In this document: positions 18,128-26,082 of the stretch, piece by piece
Position numbering within the stretch: position 1 is the first letter of the stretch
How the letters are laid out: each line of letters starts with the position of its first letter
Source of the DNA: Thermoanaerobacterium sp. RBIITD
GTDB lineage: Bacteria > Bacillota > Thermoanaerobacteria > Thermoanaerobacterales > Thermoanaerobacteraceae
Direction of reading: 5' to 3'
DNA: 64,000 nt
NCBI RefSeq assembly: GCF_900205865.1
Contig: NZ_LT906662.1
Span: 2,803,411-2,867,410, forward strand
The notes under the pieces: model-generated
What the model was told of the DNA's origin: nothing
The model's database searches: none
What the model saw: only the letters and a program-made list of their open reading frames with translations
Made by a program: the position numbers and the translations under genes

Positions 18128-18907
18128 TCCCTCATGTATTTTATTACATGAGAGAAATTTTATCTTAAAGTGGGGGATTTTTCAACTGAAATACTGGGGT
18201 ACTTTTAGTGTAACATAGACACAAATTAGATTAAATAAAAACATAGGACTTATTAATGTATTTCACAATTGTGTTGATAATTTTTTAAATCAGACTAAAG
18301 GAGAATACATATTTTTATTAACTGATGACAATGGTTATCTTTTAAATATAAGATGAATAAGAAAACACACAGTTGCATAGATAAATCAGGTTTTAGAATA
18401 GGTATGTCTTTTAAAGAAGAAGCCGTAGGAACAAATGCTATTTCAATGGCGATGCAATTAAGAAGATTAGTTTATTTAGAACCTCAGCATCATTTCTGTG
18501 ACATTTTGAAAAAATGGTATTGTATTGAGCGCCTATCATTGTAGATGAAAAGATAATAGGATATTTTGATGTATCGACGATAGAATATGTCATGGCAGAT
18601 GAAATGACTATAGTTTTAGAATTGCTTGCAGATAAAATTGCCGATGAATATAAAACCAATATAAAAGAGCAATAACTAAATAACTGCAATATAAATTTAA
18701 CTGATAATCAGATAGAGATATTGCTAATGCTTGCAAAGGGTTATAAAGAATTGGCCATATCAAGAGAGATTGGAATTAAACCAGTTACTGTAAAATATCA
18801 TAAGAGGAAAATAATTGAGAAGCTATGCGTAAAAAGCATTCAGAAAGCAGTTACAAAAGCGGTTAAATTAAATTTAATAGATATAGATTAAATTTTAAGA
18901 TTATACT

Positions 18908-18947
18908 TTTGTATAGTTTTTTGCTTTTTATGTCAAAACTATACAAA
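18908..18947 (+). promoter_or_regulatory. 13-bp inverted repeat, probable operator (copy B)
   Basis: TTTGTATAGTTTT (18908-18920) and AAAACTATACAAA (18935-18947), identical to the repeat at 9917-9956 including the 14-base spacer. It follows the dead regulator copy B and stands 7 bases before promoter B. Confidence 0.6.
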
Positions 18948-18954
18948 GATATAG

Positions 18955-18983
18955 TAGACATTGGAAAAACAGCGCTATAAAAT
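18955..18983 (+). promoter_or_regulatory. Promoter B before the DUF1648 gene
   Basis: TAGACA (18955-18960), 17 bases, TAAAAT (18978-18983). Homology to promoter A stops inside the spacer, yet the -10 box is kept at the same distance. The next gene starts about 118 bases after the -10; no other feature was seen in that leader. Confidence 0.6.
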
Positions 18984-19107
18984 GAAGATGTACAAGGGCA
19001 TTACAGTTTATTAAATAGATAGGAATAATAAAAAGGTATTGAATAGAGAAAAGAACATTAACAACGGCTCAGATTAACTAAAAATTTATGAAAGGAATGA
19101 AAATTAA

Positions 19108-19608
19108 ATGTATAAAAATAGGCCTGTTTTAAAGTTAAAATTTTCAACATTTGAAAAAGTTATCGAAATAATAGTAATAATTAATCTCATTTTAGAATTA
19201 TTACTATTTATTAGGTATTGGCCATATCTTCCAAATAAAGTTCCAATACATTATAGTTTATCTGGTAATCCATATTCTTGGGGTAGCAAAGGAACTCTTT
19301 TTTTAATACCTATAGTGAGCATTTTATTATATTTTATGTTTTCATATATAAGTAGATTTCCTCATATATTTAATTATATTCCTGAAATTACTGAGGAAAA
19401 TGCAGAGCGCCAATATAGAAATGCGCGTACGCTTATGACTTGTTTAAAGGTAGAGGTTATTTTTTTGCTTTCGTTTATCTTATATAAAGATATATATATA
19501 GCTTTAGGGAAGTTTAAAGAACTTGGAATCGGGTCTATTGCTATTTTATTGATAATAATTTTTGTTACAATAGTATATTTTATTATAAAATCAATAGAAC
19601 TAAGGTGA
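19108..19608 (+). CDS. DUF1648-family membrane protein
   Basis: A 166-residue membrane protein with four hydrophobic segments. The stretch LPNKVPIHYSLSGNPYSWGSK fits the DUF1648 signature (P..IP.H....G....W..K), which forms the N-terminal half of SdpI immunity proteins. The SdpI domain itself is absent here and is found alone at 13334. The gene stands alone behind promoter B with its operator. It could be an accessory immunity or signalling protein for the same peptide (inference). SD AAAGGAATG is moderate. Confidence 0.65.
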   Translation: MYKNRPVLKLKFSTFEKVIEIIVIINLILELLLFIRYWPYLPNKVPIHYSLSGNPYSWGSKGTLFLIPIVSILLYFMFSYISRFPHIFNYIPEITEENAERQYRNARTLMTCLKVEVIFLLSFILYKDIYIALGKFKELGIGSIAILLIIIFVTIVYFIIKSIELR

Positions 19609-19919
19609 AAATTGTAGATAAAAAGGATACAGAAGTTTAACATACAGATGTGACTTTTTAAAATAACAGGTAAAAGTTATAGGCTTGAGTATAGGTAATC
19701 ATTTTTTAATGGACATATGGAAAAAAATTCAGGAAAATTATTTTCCGAAATTTATCTGAAAGTATTTGCCGTTTACAAAAAATGCAGAAATACTAATTAT
19801 TGATGTGAGAAACGATAAAATACAAAAGAAAATAAAATTAAACAATTGCCTCTCTTTTAATAAGATGCCATAATTTCATTTTGAATGTTTTATAAAAATC
19901 AAAATAATAAACTATAATT
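19609..19919. other. Gene-free stretch, eroded
   Basis: No supported gene or RNA. Short frames without start or stop context only. It ends in the AATAATAAACTATAA segment shared with 8935-8950, before the repeated terminator. Confidence 0.4.
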
Positions 19920-19965
19920 AAACAAAAAGTACTGTGTAAATTGCACAGTGGCTTATTTTTTATAA
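19920..19965 (+). terminator. Intrinsic terminator, copy 2 of the repeated element
   Basis: AAGT-ACTGTG pairs with CACAGT-(G)-GCTT around TAAATTG, followed by ATTTTTT. Homologous to 8950-8990. Shortly after, around 19970-19990, AACACGCAGTTGCAT resembles a piece of the GAF gene (AACACACAGTTGCAT), perhaps a third fragment. Confidence 0.7.
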
Positions 19966-20005
19966 ATAAAAAAACACGCAGTTGCATTTAATAGAGAGTT
20001 GTTAT

Positions 20006-20036
20006 ATAAGTTCCTTTTTTAAAGGAACTTATTTGT
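20006..20036 (+). terminator. Terminator-like hairpin before the PTS operon
   Basis: ATAAGTTCCTTT (20006-20017) and AAAGGAACTTAT (20021-20032), a perfect 12-bp stem with a 3-base loop, followed by TTGTTATTTT. It separates the accessory island from the PTS operon, or could be a site of antitermination for it. Confidence 0.5.
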
Positions 20037-20110
20037 TATTTTACATATTTGAACAATATGATATCCTATACTTGTGGGGCAGAGGGAGAATAAAAGAAAG
20101 GAGGTAAACG

Positions 20111-22501
20111 TTGATTAGTCTTACTAAACGCCAGATAGAATTTATAAAATTATTATTGGAAGAAACAAATTATAAAACAATTAAAAGCTTTGCTGATTTA
20201 TTAAATGCTTCCAATAAAACCATTCAAAAGGATCTAAGGGTGATAGAGAAATATCTGAATAAATTTAATATTATGTTAGACCGTAAACGAGGTACAGGCA
20301 TTATGATTGTAAATGCAAAAAATGCCAAATGGCTTTTACTTAACGATCTTGAGAGACAAGAAAGAAAGCATGAAAATATTTCAATCAAAGAACGCAGGAT
20401 TGAAATTATTAAAAACTTGTTGATTAGTTCACATATGAGTACTTCTATACAAAAACTTTCCGATATGTATTACGTTAGTAAGACGAGCATAGTAAATGAT
20501 TTGAGTTATATTGAAAAATGGATATCACAATTTAACCTCAAACTGGAGAAAAACATAAAAGGGACTAGGATAGTAGGAACAGAAAATGATATTCGAAGAG
20601 CTATTGAATCTCTCCTAATTGAATACTCGAAGGAAGTGGATAAAGATTGGACTATTGAAGAGCTGTCAACGCGCATTGATGCATCTACATTAAATGCATT
20701 ATTAGAAATTTTTGAAAAAGATAAGATTATTTATGTTAATGAACTTCTTGTTAAATTGGAAAAGAAATATAATTGTCTCTTGAATGATCCTTATTACATC
20801 AACATTTTGACTCATATTTTGATTTCATTGACCAGGGGGTTGGAAGGAAAGCAAATAGAGGTAGATATTGCAAAAAGGTCCGATAATTTGAAATATGAAA
20901 AAGCTTATGAAGAGGCGAAAAATATTGTTAATCAAATTAACAAAGATTTTCAGACACAATTAGGAGAATCAGAAATTTACTATTTATATCAATATTTTAT
21001 CTCTTCTGGATTAGTGAAAAATATGAGTGAGAATGCTAATGAGGTTTTAAATGAATTAAATCAAAGGGCGAATATTTTTGCAAAAAAAGTGACATCTTTT
21101 ATGGAAAAAATTATGAATATAAATATTTTAAATGATGAAATCGTAATGGAAGGGTTATTGATGCATATACGTCCTATGCTGAACCGACTCGACTACGATA
21201 TTCAAATATCAAATCCAGTAATAGGAGACATTATAGAAGAATATCCGGACATTTTGAATATATGTAAAGCAGCTGTATTAATGGCAACATATGATTTAAA
21301 GCTAAAAACGATTCCGATGGATGAGATAGGATATTTGGCATTATATTATCAACTAGCATTAGAACGATCAATTGTTAAAAGACGTATCCTGGTTGTATGC
21401 CAAAGTGGTTATGGAACATCACAATTGTTAAGTACAAGGATCCGGAGGGCTTTTCCGGATTGGGAAATTGTAGATATTTTATCAGTTAGCATGTTAAAAG
21501 AACGTAACATGGATGATATTGATTTTATTGTATCAACAGTACCAATAGATATTAGAGAAAAACCTTATATCCTTGTATCTACGTTTTTAAATGATCAGGA
21601 TATTCAAAATATATACAAACTTTTAGTAGAAAAACCAGTGAAAACTGATAGAAAACAAATAGGTACATTATATATTAACCAATATCTAACAGAGGAAAAT
21701 ATTTATTTCAATAAGCAGTATGATGAGGTTGTTGAACAATTAAATAAAAAATACCAGACCAATATCAATTTTCACGAAATTTCACTTGGTGATGACATAA
21801 AAGTGGAAATGGGATTCTATAGCAAGCAACCTATTTTAGCAATTGCATTGAATGATATCAGGAAACTGAAGAAGCAAATCGTATTTTATATAGCAATGGA
21901 TAATACTGATATAATAACTCATTTATTATCAGAAATATATCATCTTCATACCTTTGAAGGGTCCATGTACTATTTAAAAAAATGTGTGAATAGAAAAGAT
22001 GTGAAGAGTTATTTTGAATTGAATGAAGGAGAAATGAAGATTATGGCAACTGATTTAGCAAAAGTAATTAAAATTGAAACAATCAAACTTGATATGGAAG
22101 CAAAAACAAAAGACGAAGTATTACGGGAATTAACGACATTACTATATAATGCAGGAGCTTTATCAGACAAGGAAGCTTTCTTGGATGATGTATACTACAG
22201 AGAACGTTTGGGTTCTACAGGTATTGGCAATGGGATAGCAATTCCTCATGGAAAATCAAAATTTGTTAGTAAAACATCATTAGCTATAGGTAGAACTAAA
22301 ACAGACATTGAATGGGAAACATTAGATAATAAACCGGTACGCTTTATTATTTTGTTTGCTGTGAAAGAGGAGAACAGGGATAGTGCTCATATTCGTTTAC
22401 TTTCACAAGTGGCGACAAAATTAGCAGATGATGAAGTATGTGAAAGGCTACAAAAAGTGAAAACACCTGAAGAGATTTATCAAATATTTGCAGGAGAATA
22501 A
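20111..22501 (+). CDS. PTS-regulated transcriptional activator (HTH-PRD-EIIB-EIIA, ManR/MtlR type)
   Basis: A 796-residue regulator starting at TTG behind SD AAAGGAGG. Two N-terminal HTH domains (residues about 1-60 and 85-145) precede two PTS regulation domains (about 190-410). Then comes a GatB-like EIIB domain with phosphorylatable Cys430 in VCQSGYGTS, and a C-terminal fructose-type EIIA domain with His713 in GIAIPHGKS. Such proteins sense sugar flux through HPr- and EII-dependent phosphorylation and activate the adjacent PTS operon. The operon has no separate EIIA gene, so this EIIA domain might also feed the transporter (inference). Gene is intact. Confidence 0.9.
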   Translation: MISLTKRQIEFIKLLLEETNYKTIKSFADLLNASNKTIQKDLRVIEKYLNKFNIMLDRKRGTGIMIVNAKNAKWLLLNDLERQERKHENISIKERRIEIIKNLLISSHMSTSIQKLSDMYYVSKTSIVNDLSYIEKWISQFNLKLEKNIKGTRIVGTENDIRRAIESLLIEYSKEVDKDWTIEELSTRIDASTLNALLEIFEKDKIIYVNELLVKLEKKYNCLLNDPYYINILTHILISLTRGLEGKQIEVDIAKRSDNLKYEKAYEEAKNIVNQINKDFQTQLGESEIYYLYQYFISSGLVKNMSENANEVLNELNQRANIFAKKVTSFMEKIMNINILNDEIVMEGLLMHIRPMLNRLDYDIQISNPVIGDIIEEYPDILNICKAAVLMATYDLKLKTIPMDEIGYLALYYQLALERSIVKRRILVVCQSGYGTSQLLSTRIRRAFPDWEIVDILSVSMLKERNMDDIDFIVSTVPIDIREKPYILVSTFLNDQDIQNIYKLLVEKPVKTDRKQIGTLYINQYLTEENIYFNKQYDEVVEQLNKKYQTNINFHEISLGDDIKVEMGFYSKQPILAIALNDIRKLKKQIVFYIAMDNTDIITHLLSEIYHLHTFEGSMYYLKKCVNRKDVKSYFELNEGEMKIMATDLAKVIKIETIKLDMEAKTKDEVLRELTTLLYNAGALSDKEAFLDDVYYRERLGSTGIGNGIAIPHGKSKFVSKTSLAIGRTKTDIEWETLDNKPVRFIILFAVKEENRDSAHIRLLSQVATKLADDEVCERLQKVKTPEEIYQIFAGE

Positions 22502-22522
22502 ATATAGAAAGGAGGAAGATTT

Positions 22523-22834
22523 ATGAAGATTGTAGGAATTGCAGCTTGTACATCTGGAATTGCGCATACTTATATAGCAAAAGAAAAATTGGTGCGCGCT
22601 GCACAAAGTTTGGGACATGAAATTCACATTGAAACTCAAGGAACTATTGGAACAGAAGATGAACTTAAAGTAAGTGATATTGCAGAAGCTGATGTTGTAA
22701 TCATCGCAGCTGATATCAAAGTAAAGGGCAGAGAACGCTTTTCAGGCAAAAAAGTCATTGATGTTCCTACTGAAGTTGCAATTAAGTCTCCAAAAGCACT
22801 GATTAATAAAATCCAACAAGAATTAGGATTATAA
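22523..22834 (+). CDS. PTS fructose-type EIIB component
   Basis: A 103-residue cytoplasmic EIIB protein of the fructose family. The phosphorylation site is Cys9 in AACTSGIAHT. It passes phosphate from EIIA to the sugar on the membrane EIIC encoded next. SD AAAGGAGG is strong. The substrate could be fructose or another ketose; the two aldolases downstream point to a sugar cleaved as a ketose bisphosphate. Confidence 0.9.
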   Translation: MKIVGIAACTSGIAHTYIAKEKLVRAAQSLGHEIHIETQGTIGTEDELKVSDIAEADVVIIAADIKVKGRERFSGKKVIDVPTEVAIKSPKALINKIQQELGL

Positions 22835-22868
22835 AAAATTATTAAAAACAGAGGGGAGAAGATCTAAT

Positions 22869-23948
22869 ATGTTAAAAAACTTACAGTTAAAGAAACATGC
22901 GTTAACGGGTGTTTCATTTATGCTTCCACTAGTTGTGGCATCTGGCTTATTAATTGCAATTGGCAATCTAGCGGGAGGAAATCCATCTATAATTAAAGAT
23001 TACAAAGACTCCTATACGATTTGGCAGGCAGCTGTATCACTTGGTGTATTTGGTATGGGGTTAATTCCAGCAGTAATGAGTGCAGCAATTGCTTATTCTA
23101 TTGCTGATCGTCCTGGCATTGCACCTGGCTTATTGATGGGTATGATTGCTAATGCTATTGGTGCTGGTTTCCTTGGTGGCATGCTTGGTGGATACCTCAC
23201 TGGCTATTTTGTGAATTTCTTAAAAAACAATCTAAAACTTCCAAAATGGGCACAAGGGTTAATGCCAATGATGATTATTCCATTACTTTCTTCAATTGTA
23301 ATCGGTTTATTGATGTTTTTTGTAATCGGTGGACCTATTGCGTCAGCTTCAAGAAGCTTGACAAACTTCCTACGTTCTATGAATGGAGGCTCTAAAGTAA
23401 TATTTGGTGCTATTATGGGTGCTATGGCTGCATTTGATTTTGGCGGCCCTGTTAACAAAGTTGCATCATTGTTTGCAGATGGTTTGTTAGCAGAGGGGAT
23501 TTATGGACCAGAAGCAATTAAGATTTGTGCTTCAATGATTCCTCCATTTGGTGTGACATTATCATGGTTGATAAAAAAATCAAGATACAGTAAACAGGAA
23601 GCTGAGAACATCAAAATTGCATTCCCAATGGGTATTTGTATGATTACAGAAGGTGTTATTCCAATTGCGGCAGTTGATCCAATACGTGTTATTTTCTCTT
23701 GTTCTTTCGGCGCAGCAATCGGTGGTATCTTGATTATGCTATTAGGAGTCGGTTCTCCTGTTCCTTCAGGTGGTATGTTTATTGTTCCTGCTATGCATAA
23801 CCCACTTGGTTTCTTAATCGCTTTAAGTGTAGGCTCAATAATTACTGCAATTCTTTTGGTATTTTTAAAAAAGGATGCAATAGAAGAAGATACTAAGGAA
23901 GATGAAGATGAAGAAGAACTTGATTTATCAAGCATTAAAATAAATTAA
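22869..23948 (+). CDS. PTS fructose-type EIIC permease
   Basis: A 359-residue membrane component with about nine hydrophobic helices. ALTGVSFMLPLVVASGLLIA near the N-terminus, DRPGIAPGLLMGM, and FDFGGPVNKVA are family hallmarks. The tail is acidic (repeated E/D, residues about 340-355). It transports and phosphorylates sugar together with the EIIB encoded upstream. EIIA and EIIB are not fused to it, unlike FruA of enteric bacteria. Confidence 0.9.
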   Translation: MLKNLQLKKHALTGVSFMLPLVVASGLLIAIGNLAGGNPSIIKDYKDSYTIWQAAVSLGVFGMGLIPAVMSAAIAYSIADRPGIAPGLLMGMIANAIGAGFLGGMLGGYLTGYFVNFLKNNLKLPKWAQGLMPMMIIPLLSSIVIGLLMFFVIGGPIASASRSLTNFLRSMNGGSKVIFGAIMGAMAAFDFGGPVNKVASLFADGLLAEGIYGPEAIKICASMIPPFGVTLSWLIKKSRYSKQEAENIKIAFPMGICMITEGVIPIAAVDPIRVIFSCSFGAAIGGILIMLLGVGSPVPSGGMFIVPAMHNPLGFLIALSVGSIITAILLVFLKKDAIEEDTKEDEDEEELDLSSIKIN

Positions 23949-24010
23949 TTTTATAACTATCATAGAGTACATCTACTGCATTTTGTGATACCGTTTAAAG
24001 GAGAATTGTT

Positions 24011-24862
24011 ATGTATGTTTCAATGACAGAAATGTTGAAAAAAGCTAACCAGAATAATTATGCTGTAATGGCAATTAACTGCTTTAATATAGAAACAGCG
24101 AGAGCTGTTATAAAAGCCGCTGAATTGGAAAATGCTCCTATTATTATCAATGTGGTTCAAGAGCATTTGTTAAACCATTGTGATAGTGGATTAATAACTC
24201 CCATTGTAAAAATACTTGCTAGCAGAACCAATATAAAAGTTGCTTTAAATTTTGACCACGGGCAAGATGTACTATTACTTAAGAAAGCAATTGACGATGG
24301 ATTTTCTTCGGTAATGGTAGATGCATCTCGCTTTGGCTTGGAAGGAAATATTGCCATGACAAAAGAAATTGTACAATATGCACATCCCAAAGGAGTAAGC
24401 GTAGAGGGTGAAATTGGGTGTATGGGAGCTACTGAGGGAGCTAATTTTACGGTAAACGATATGTATACAAATCCTAAAGAAGCATTACGTTTTGTAAGAG
24501 AGACAGGAATTGACGCTCTGGCTATCTCAATTGGTTCATCTCATGGTAATTATCCTAAAGGCATGGTTCCAAAGTTTGATTTTGAACGATTAAAAGTCAT
24601 TAAAGAATTAACAAAAATGCCATTAGTACTTCATGGAGGTTCGGGCTCTGGTGAAGATAATATATTGAAATCTGTGAAATATGGTATCAATAAAATTAAT
24701 GTGGGATGTGATTTCATGAATGCTAATATTGCAGCAATTAAAGCAAGGCTGAAGGAAAATCCAGATATTAATTATTATGTATTAATGCACCAAGTTGAGC
24801 AGGACAGTATAAATTTAGTAAGATATTATATCAAACTGTCCGGCTCTCAAAATAAAAATTAA
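24011..24862 (+). CDS. Class II ketose-bisphosphate aldolase, first copy
   Basis: A 283-residue zinc aldolase. Metal-binding histidines are at 83 (NFDHGQD), 178 (SSHGNY) and 208 (LHGGSG); the phosphate-binding KINVGCD follows near 235. It would cleave a fructose-, tagatose- or related 1,6-bisphosphate into DHAP and an aldehyde. NFDHG replaces the usual HLDHG, so the second-shell differs from the neighbour. It is 16 bases before the second aldolase. Which ketose it prefers cannot be told. Confidence 0.85.
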   Translation: MYVSMTEMLKKANQNNYAVMAINCFNIETARAVIKAAELENAPIIINVVQEHLLNHCDSGLITPIVKILASRTNIKVALNFDHGQDVLLLKKAIDDGFSSVMVDASRFGLEGNIAMTKEIVQYAHPKGVSVEGEIGCMGATEGANFTVNDMYTNPKEALRFVRETGIDALAISIGSSHGNYPKGMVPKFDFERLKVIKELTKMPLVLHGGSGSGEDNILKSVKYGINKINVGCDFMNANIAAIKARLKENPDINYYVLMHQVEQDSINLVRYYIKLSGSQNKN

Positions 24863-24877
24863 AAAGGAGAAAAGATT

Positions 24878-25741
24878 ATGTTAATGAACATGAAACAGTT
24901 ACTAAAAGTAGCTCAGGAAAATCACTTTGCAGTACCAGCTTTCAACACAAGCAGTAATATGATATTAAAAGGTGTGATGGAAGCGTGCCATGAAAAACAA
25001 GCTCCAGTTATTATAGCAATACATCCGGATGAATTGTCATTTGTAGAAGACAGTTTTGTAGCTAGTGTCATAGAAGAAGCATATAAATCTGATGTACCAG
25101 TTGCTATCCACTTAGATCATGGCGCAACCTTTGAACAGATAGTTCATGCAATAAGATGTGGATTCACATCCGTTATGATTGATGCTTCCCAAATGCCATT
25201 TGAAGATAATATCGCAATTACAAAAAAAGTAGTTGAGACTGCGCATGCTGTAAATGTTTCTGTAGAAGCAGAACTTGGAACAATCGGTAAGACAGGTAAC
25301 GATATAGAACCCTCAAATGACAAGATCATTTATACAGATCCTGCGCTAGCAAAAGAATTTGTTGAAAAAACTGGCGTAGATACATTGGCAATAGCTATAG
25401 GAACAGCTCATGGTATCTATCCTAAAAATATGAAACCAAAATTAAGATTAGACTTGTTAAAGGTTTTAAGAGATACAATAAATATTCCCTTAGTATTACA
25501 TGGCGGTTCTTCTAATCCAGACGATGAGATCGCGGAATCTGTAAAAATAGGTATTTCTAAAATTAACATTTCCAGTGATATTAAAGAAGCATTCTATCGA
25601 AGATGTCGTGAAGTTTTACAGGATCCTGTTATCCGTGAACCAAATGAAATTTATCCGCCATGTATTAAAGCTATGAAAGAAGTTATATACCATAAGATTG
25701 ATTTGTTCAATGATGCTGATAAAGTTAAATTCTATAAGTAG
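24878..25741 (+). CDS. Class II ketose-bisphosphate aldolase, second copy
   Basis: A 287-residue class II aldolase with zinc ligands His81 (HLDHG), His178 (TAHGIY) and His208 (LHGGSS), and the EAELG and KINISSD motifs of the GatY/KbaY/FbaA family. It is clearly a divergent paralogue of the preceding gene, not a recent duplicate. SD AAAAGGAG. The two may form different aldolases or a mixed oligomer for one pathway. Confidence 0.85.
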   Translation: MLMNMKQLLKVAQENHFAVPAFNTSSNMILKGVMEACHEKQAPVIIAIHPDELSFVEDSFVASVIEEAYKSDVPVAIHLDHGATFEQIVHAIRCGFTSVMIDASQMPFEDNIAITKKVVETAHAVNVSVEAELGTIGKTGNDIEPSNDKIIYTDPALAKEFVEKTGVDTLAIAIGTAHGIYPKNMKPKLRLDLLKVLRDTINIPLVLHGGSSNPDDEIAESVKIGISKINISSDIKEAFYRRCREVLQDPVIREPNEIYPPCIKAMKEVIYHKIDLFNDADKVKFYK

Positions 25742-25845
25742 GGTGTATATAATTATTTAGATTTCTTAAAAAGTTGATAATTAAAATGTTACTTTATGAA
25801 TAAGGTAATATTGTAAAAAACATAGATTAAAACTGTAAATTAATG

Positions 25846-25894
25846 ATGTTAAAGCCATAATAGGATTTACAAAAACCTCTTATGGCTTTAACAT
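25846..25894 (+). terminator. Hairpin ending the PTS operon
   Basis: Perfect 15-bp arms ATGTTAAAGCCATAA (25846-25860) and TTATGGCTTTAACAT (25880-25894), 19-base loop, followed by TCTTTG only. Strong stem, weak U-run; probably the end of the PTS transcript, usable from both sides. Confidence 0.55.
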
Positions 25895-25930
25895 TCTTTG
25901 CATAAAGTTTTTTAAAAAACAAGATTGTTG

Positions 25931-26013
25931 TATTTGTCAAAAAATTTCAATTGAATTTCCTTCAGCTTTGGGCATAAAAAATTATGCAATATTTTGAATC
26001 TTAATCCACTACT
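25931..26013. repeat. Solo end of an IS21-family element
   Basis: GTATTTGTCAA, then ATTTCAATTGAATTT and AAAAAATTATGCAATATT correspond to GCATTTGTCAA, ATTTCAATCGAATTT and AAAAAATTAAGCAATATT at the left end of the complete element (15689-15770). It stops in what would be the 3' end of istB. Only the end survives, so it is a deletion relic. Confidence 0.65.
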
Positions 26014-26082
26014 CCGCTTACAATAGGGTGTATAATAGAACAAGTATCAGTTTCTTTGAGCTATTATAAAAGAACTAACATT

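Larger units (their letters stand above)
15689..18220 (-). mobile_element. IS21-family element (istA-istB)
   Basis: A 2.53-kb element between 7-bp direct repeats ACAAATT. It encodes IstA and IstB on the minus strand. Subterminal inverted similarity is visible: TTTCAATCGAATTTTCCTCCACTT near the left end against the complement of the right end (TTTCAGTTGAAAAATCCCCCACTT). Exact termini can shift by a base or two. The intact genes and clean duplication point to a fairly recent insertion. A solo end of a related element lies at 25931-26013. Confidence 0.85.
15569..18891 (+). pseudogene. GAF/LuxR regulator copy B, split by IS21 and frameshifted
   Basis: GTG 15569 starts a near-identical copy of the regulator at 9115. 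Forty residues in, at ACAAATT, an IS21-family element of 2.5 kb interrupts it; the gene resumes at 18221. Two further 1-base deletions, near 18354 (tgtaat to tgaat) and 18537 (gcagc to gagc), break the GAF frame. The TAA that separates GAF from HTH in copy A is also here (18673-18675), and the HTH runs to TAA 18889. The copy must be non-functional, though its downstream operator and promoter are preserved. Confidence 0.85.

Noticed and set aside
8940..19970. Island as an integrative element with attachment sites
   Set aside because: No intact integrase, relaxase or tRNA gene; the flanking repeats are terminators rather than att cores.
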